From positions 1-6,472 of the forward strand of contig VSMY01000133.1 in NCBI GenBank assembly GCA_009773995.1: DNA of 6,472 nt, written 5' to 3'. Of the stretch, positions 5,843 through 6,472 are shown in pieces. The DNA comes from Oscillibacter sp. (lineage in GTDB: Bacteria > Bacillota > Clostridia > Oscillospirales > Oscillospiraceae). The notes under the pieces were generated by a model, which was given only the letters and a program-made list of their open reading frames with translations, did not search any database and was not told the origin of the DNA. Numbering within the stretch: the stretch's first letter is position 1; the number at the start of each line of letters is the position of its first letter. The position numbers and the translations under genes are program-made.

Positions 5843-6466
5843 ATGCGGATAGAGCGAATCGAGGCGTCCAAGCATAAAAAGGGCCGCGTCCTGGTCTTTT
5901 TGGAGGACGGGGCCTGTCTGAAAATCACGGAGCAGGAGCTGCTGGACTTCGGCCTCCGCTCCGGGGACGACCTGGACGAGGAAACCCTGGCGCGGCTGAA
6001 AGAAGCCGCCGGGGTGTCCAGCACCCGCGCCGCCGCAGCTAGCCTCATCGGCAAGCGGGCCATGAGCCGGAGAGACCTGGAGCGGAAGCTCCAGGAGAAG
6101 GGGGCCGGCGAGGCGGAAGCCCGCTACGCCGCCGAGTGGCTGGAGGCCATTGGGGCTCTGAACGACGCGGAGTACGCCGCCGCCCTGGCGCGGCACTATG
6201 GCGGCATGGGCTACGGCCCCGCCAGGGTGCGGGAGAAGCTCTATGAAAAGGGGGTCCCCAGGGAACTGTGGGAGGACGCGCTGGAGGAGCTTCCCGCCGG
6301 CGGCGAACAGGTGGAGGCTTTTTTGCAAAGCAAGCTCCGGGGGCGGGTCCCCGACGAAAAAGAGAAACGGCGTTTGACAAACGCCTTGCTCCGCAGGGGG
6401 TTCCCCTGGGGGGAGGTGAAAAGCGCCTGGCGGCGGATGGGGGAGGAAATCGAACAAGAGGATTGA
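5843..6466 (+). CDS. recX: Regulatory protein RecX
   Basis: RecX binds the RecA filament groove and modulates (mostly limits) RecA activity in the cytoplasm. The 207-residue protein is all helical after a short beta-rich start (RIERIEASKHKKGRVLVFLEDG). It carries three three-helix repeats, at about 62-105 (AAASLIGKRAMSRRDLERKL), 107-150 (LNDAEYAAALARHYGGMGYG and the ARVREKLYEKGVP segment) and 152-200 (VEAFLQSKLRG then RRLTNALLRRGFPWGEV). These are the RecX-family signatures R-x-x-S-x-x-[DE]-L, L-[ND]-D-x-x-[YF]-A and R-[RK]-G-[FY]. The ATG at 5843 is 2 bases after the recA stop and has no evident Shine-Dalgarno sequence, so its translation probably depends on coupling to recA, a way to keep RecX below RecA. 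The stop is at 6464-6466, just inside the window. Confidence 0.95.
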   Translation: MRIERIEASKHKKGRVLVFLEDGACLKITEQELLDFGLRSGDDLDEETLARLKEAAGVSSTRAAAASLIGKRAMSRRDLERKLQEKGAGEAEARYAAEWLEAIGALNDAEYAAALARHYGGMGYGPARVREKLYEKGVPRELWEDALEELPAGGEQVEAFLQSKLRGRVPDEKEKRRLTNALLRRGFPWGEVKSAWRRMGEEIEQED

Positions 6467-6472
6467 ATCCTC

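Noticed and set aside
6369..6385. GGCGTTT/AAACGCC inverted repeat with an internal TTGACA, near the end of recX
   Set aside because: It lies inside well-supported recX codons in the third repeat, has no -10 hexamer at the right distance and no T-run, so neither promoter nor terminator is supported.
5414..6457. A 347-codon minus-strand open frame opposite recA and recX
   Set aside because: It lies across two confidently identified genes, its product is low-complexity and rich in Pro, Leu, Gly and Ser, and it has no recognisable motif.
6451..6464. CGAAC half-site near the recX end as a second LexA box
   Set aside because: Only the left half matches; the right half GGATTG lacks the GTTYG pattern.

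Overview
The window reads as a chromosomal housekeeping segment from a GC-rich member of the Clostridia, most like the Oscillospiraceae/Flavonifractor–Oscillibacter group. The reasons are strong AGGAGG-type ribosome binding sites, third codon positions dominated by G/C, AT-rich promoter islands, a Gram-positive-style LexA-box-like palindrome, and a YqhQ-family (DUF1385) gene placed directly before prmC. The lineage is inferred from gene content and style, not from a database match. All supported genes are on the + strand and densely packed.

Region 1 (1-2616): the 3' end of an unrecognised gene, possibly a lipoprotein. After 29 bases comes an OmpR/PhoB-type response regulator, then 4 bases later its membrane-bound histidine kinase partner. 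These two form a complete two-component system whose stimulus and targets cannot be read from the sequence.

Region 2 (2617-2687): a short intergenic stretch with a good extended -10 promoter. Its -35 overlaps a palindrome that matches 13 of 14 positions of the Gram-positive LexA (SOS) box. This is the most interesting regulatory signal in the window.

Region 3 (2688-6466): YqhQ-family/DUF1385 membrane protein, prmC (release-factor glutamine methyltransferase), a 38-residue remnant of a PspC-domain protein, recA and recX. Gaps are 2-14 bases except for a 59-base AT-rich stretch before recA. No convincing terminator interrupts the series, so the SOS-box promoter at about 2650 could serve all five genes, with a possible second promoter just before recA. 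recA and recX form the usual recombinase/modulator pair, 2 bases apart.

I did not find a new multi-gene defence or mobile system. Points for a second look are the SOS-like operator far upstream of recA, the internally deleted PspC gene, prmC without prfA next to it, and the conserved His/Cys motifs of the membrane protein. No tRNA, rRNA, CRISPR array or insertion sequence is visible, and no stretch over 300 bases lacks a gene.
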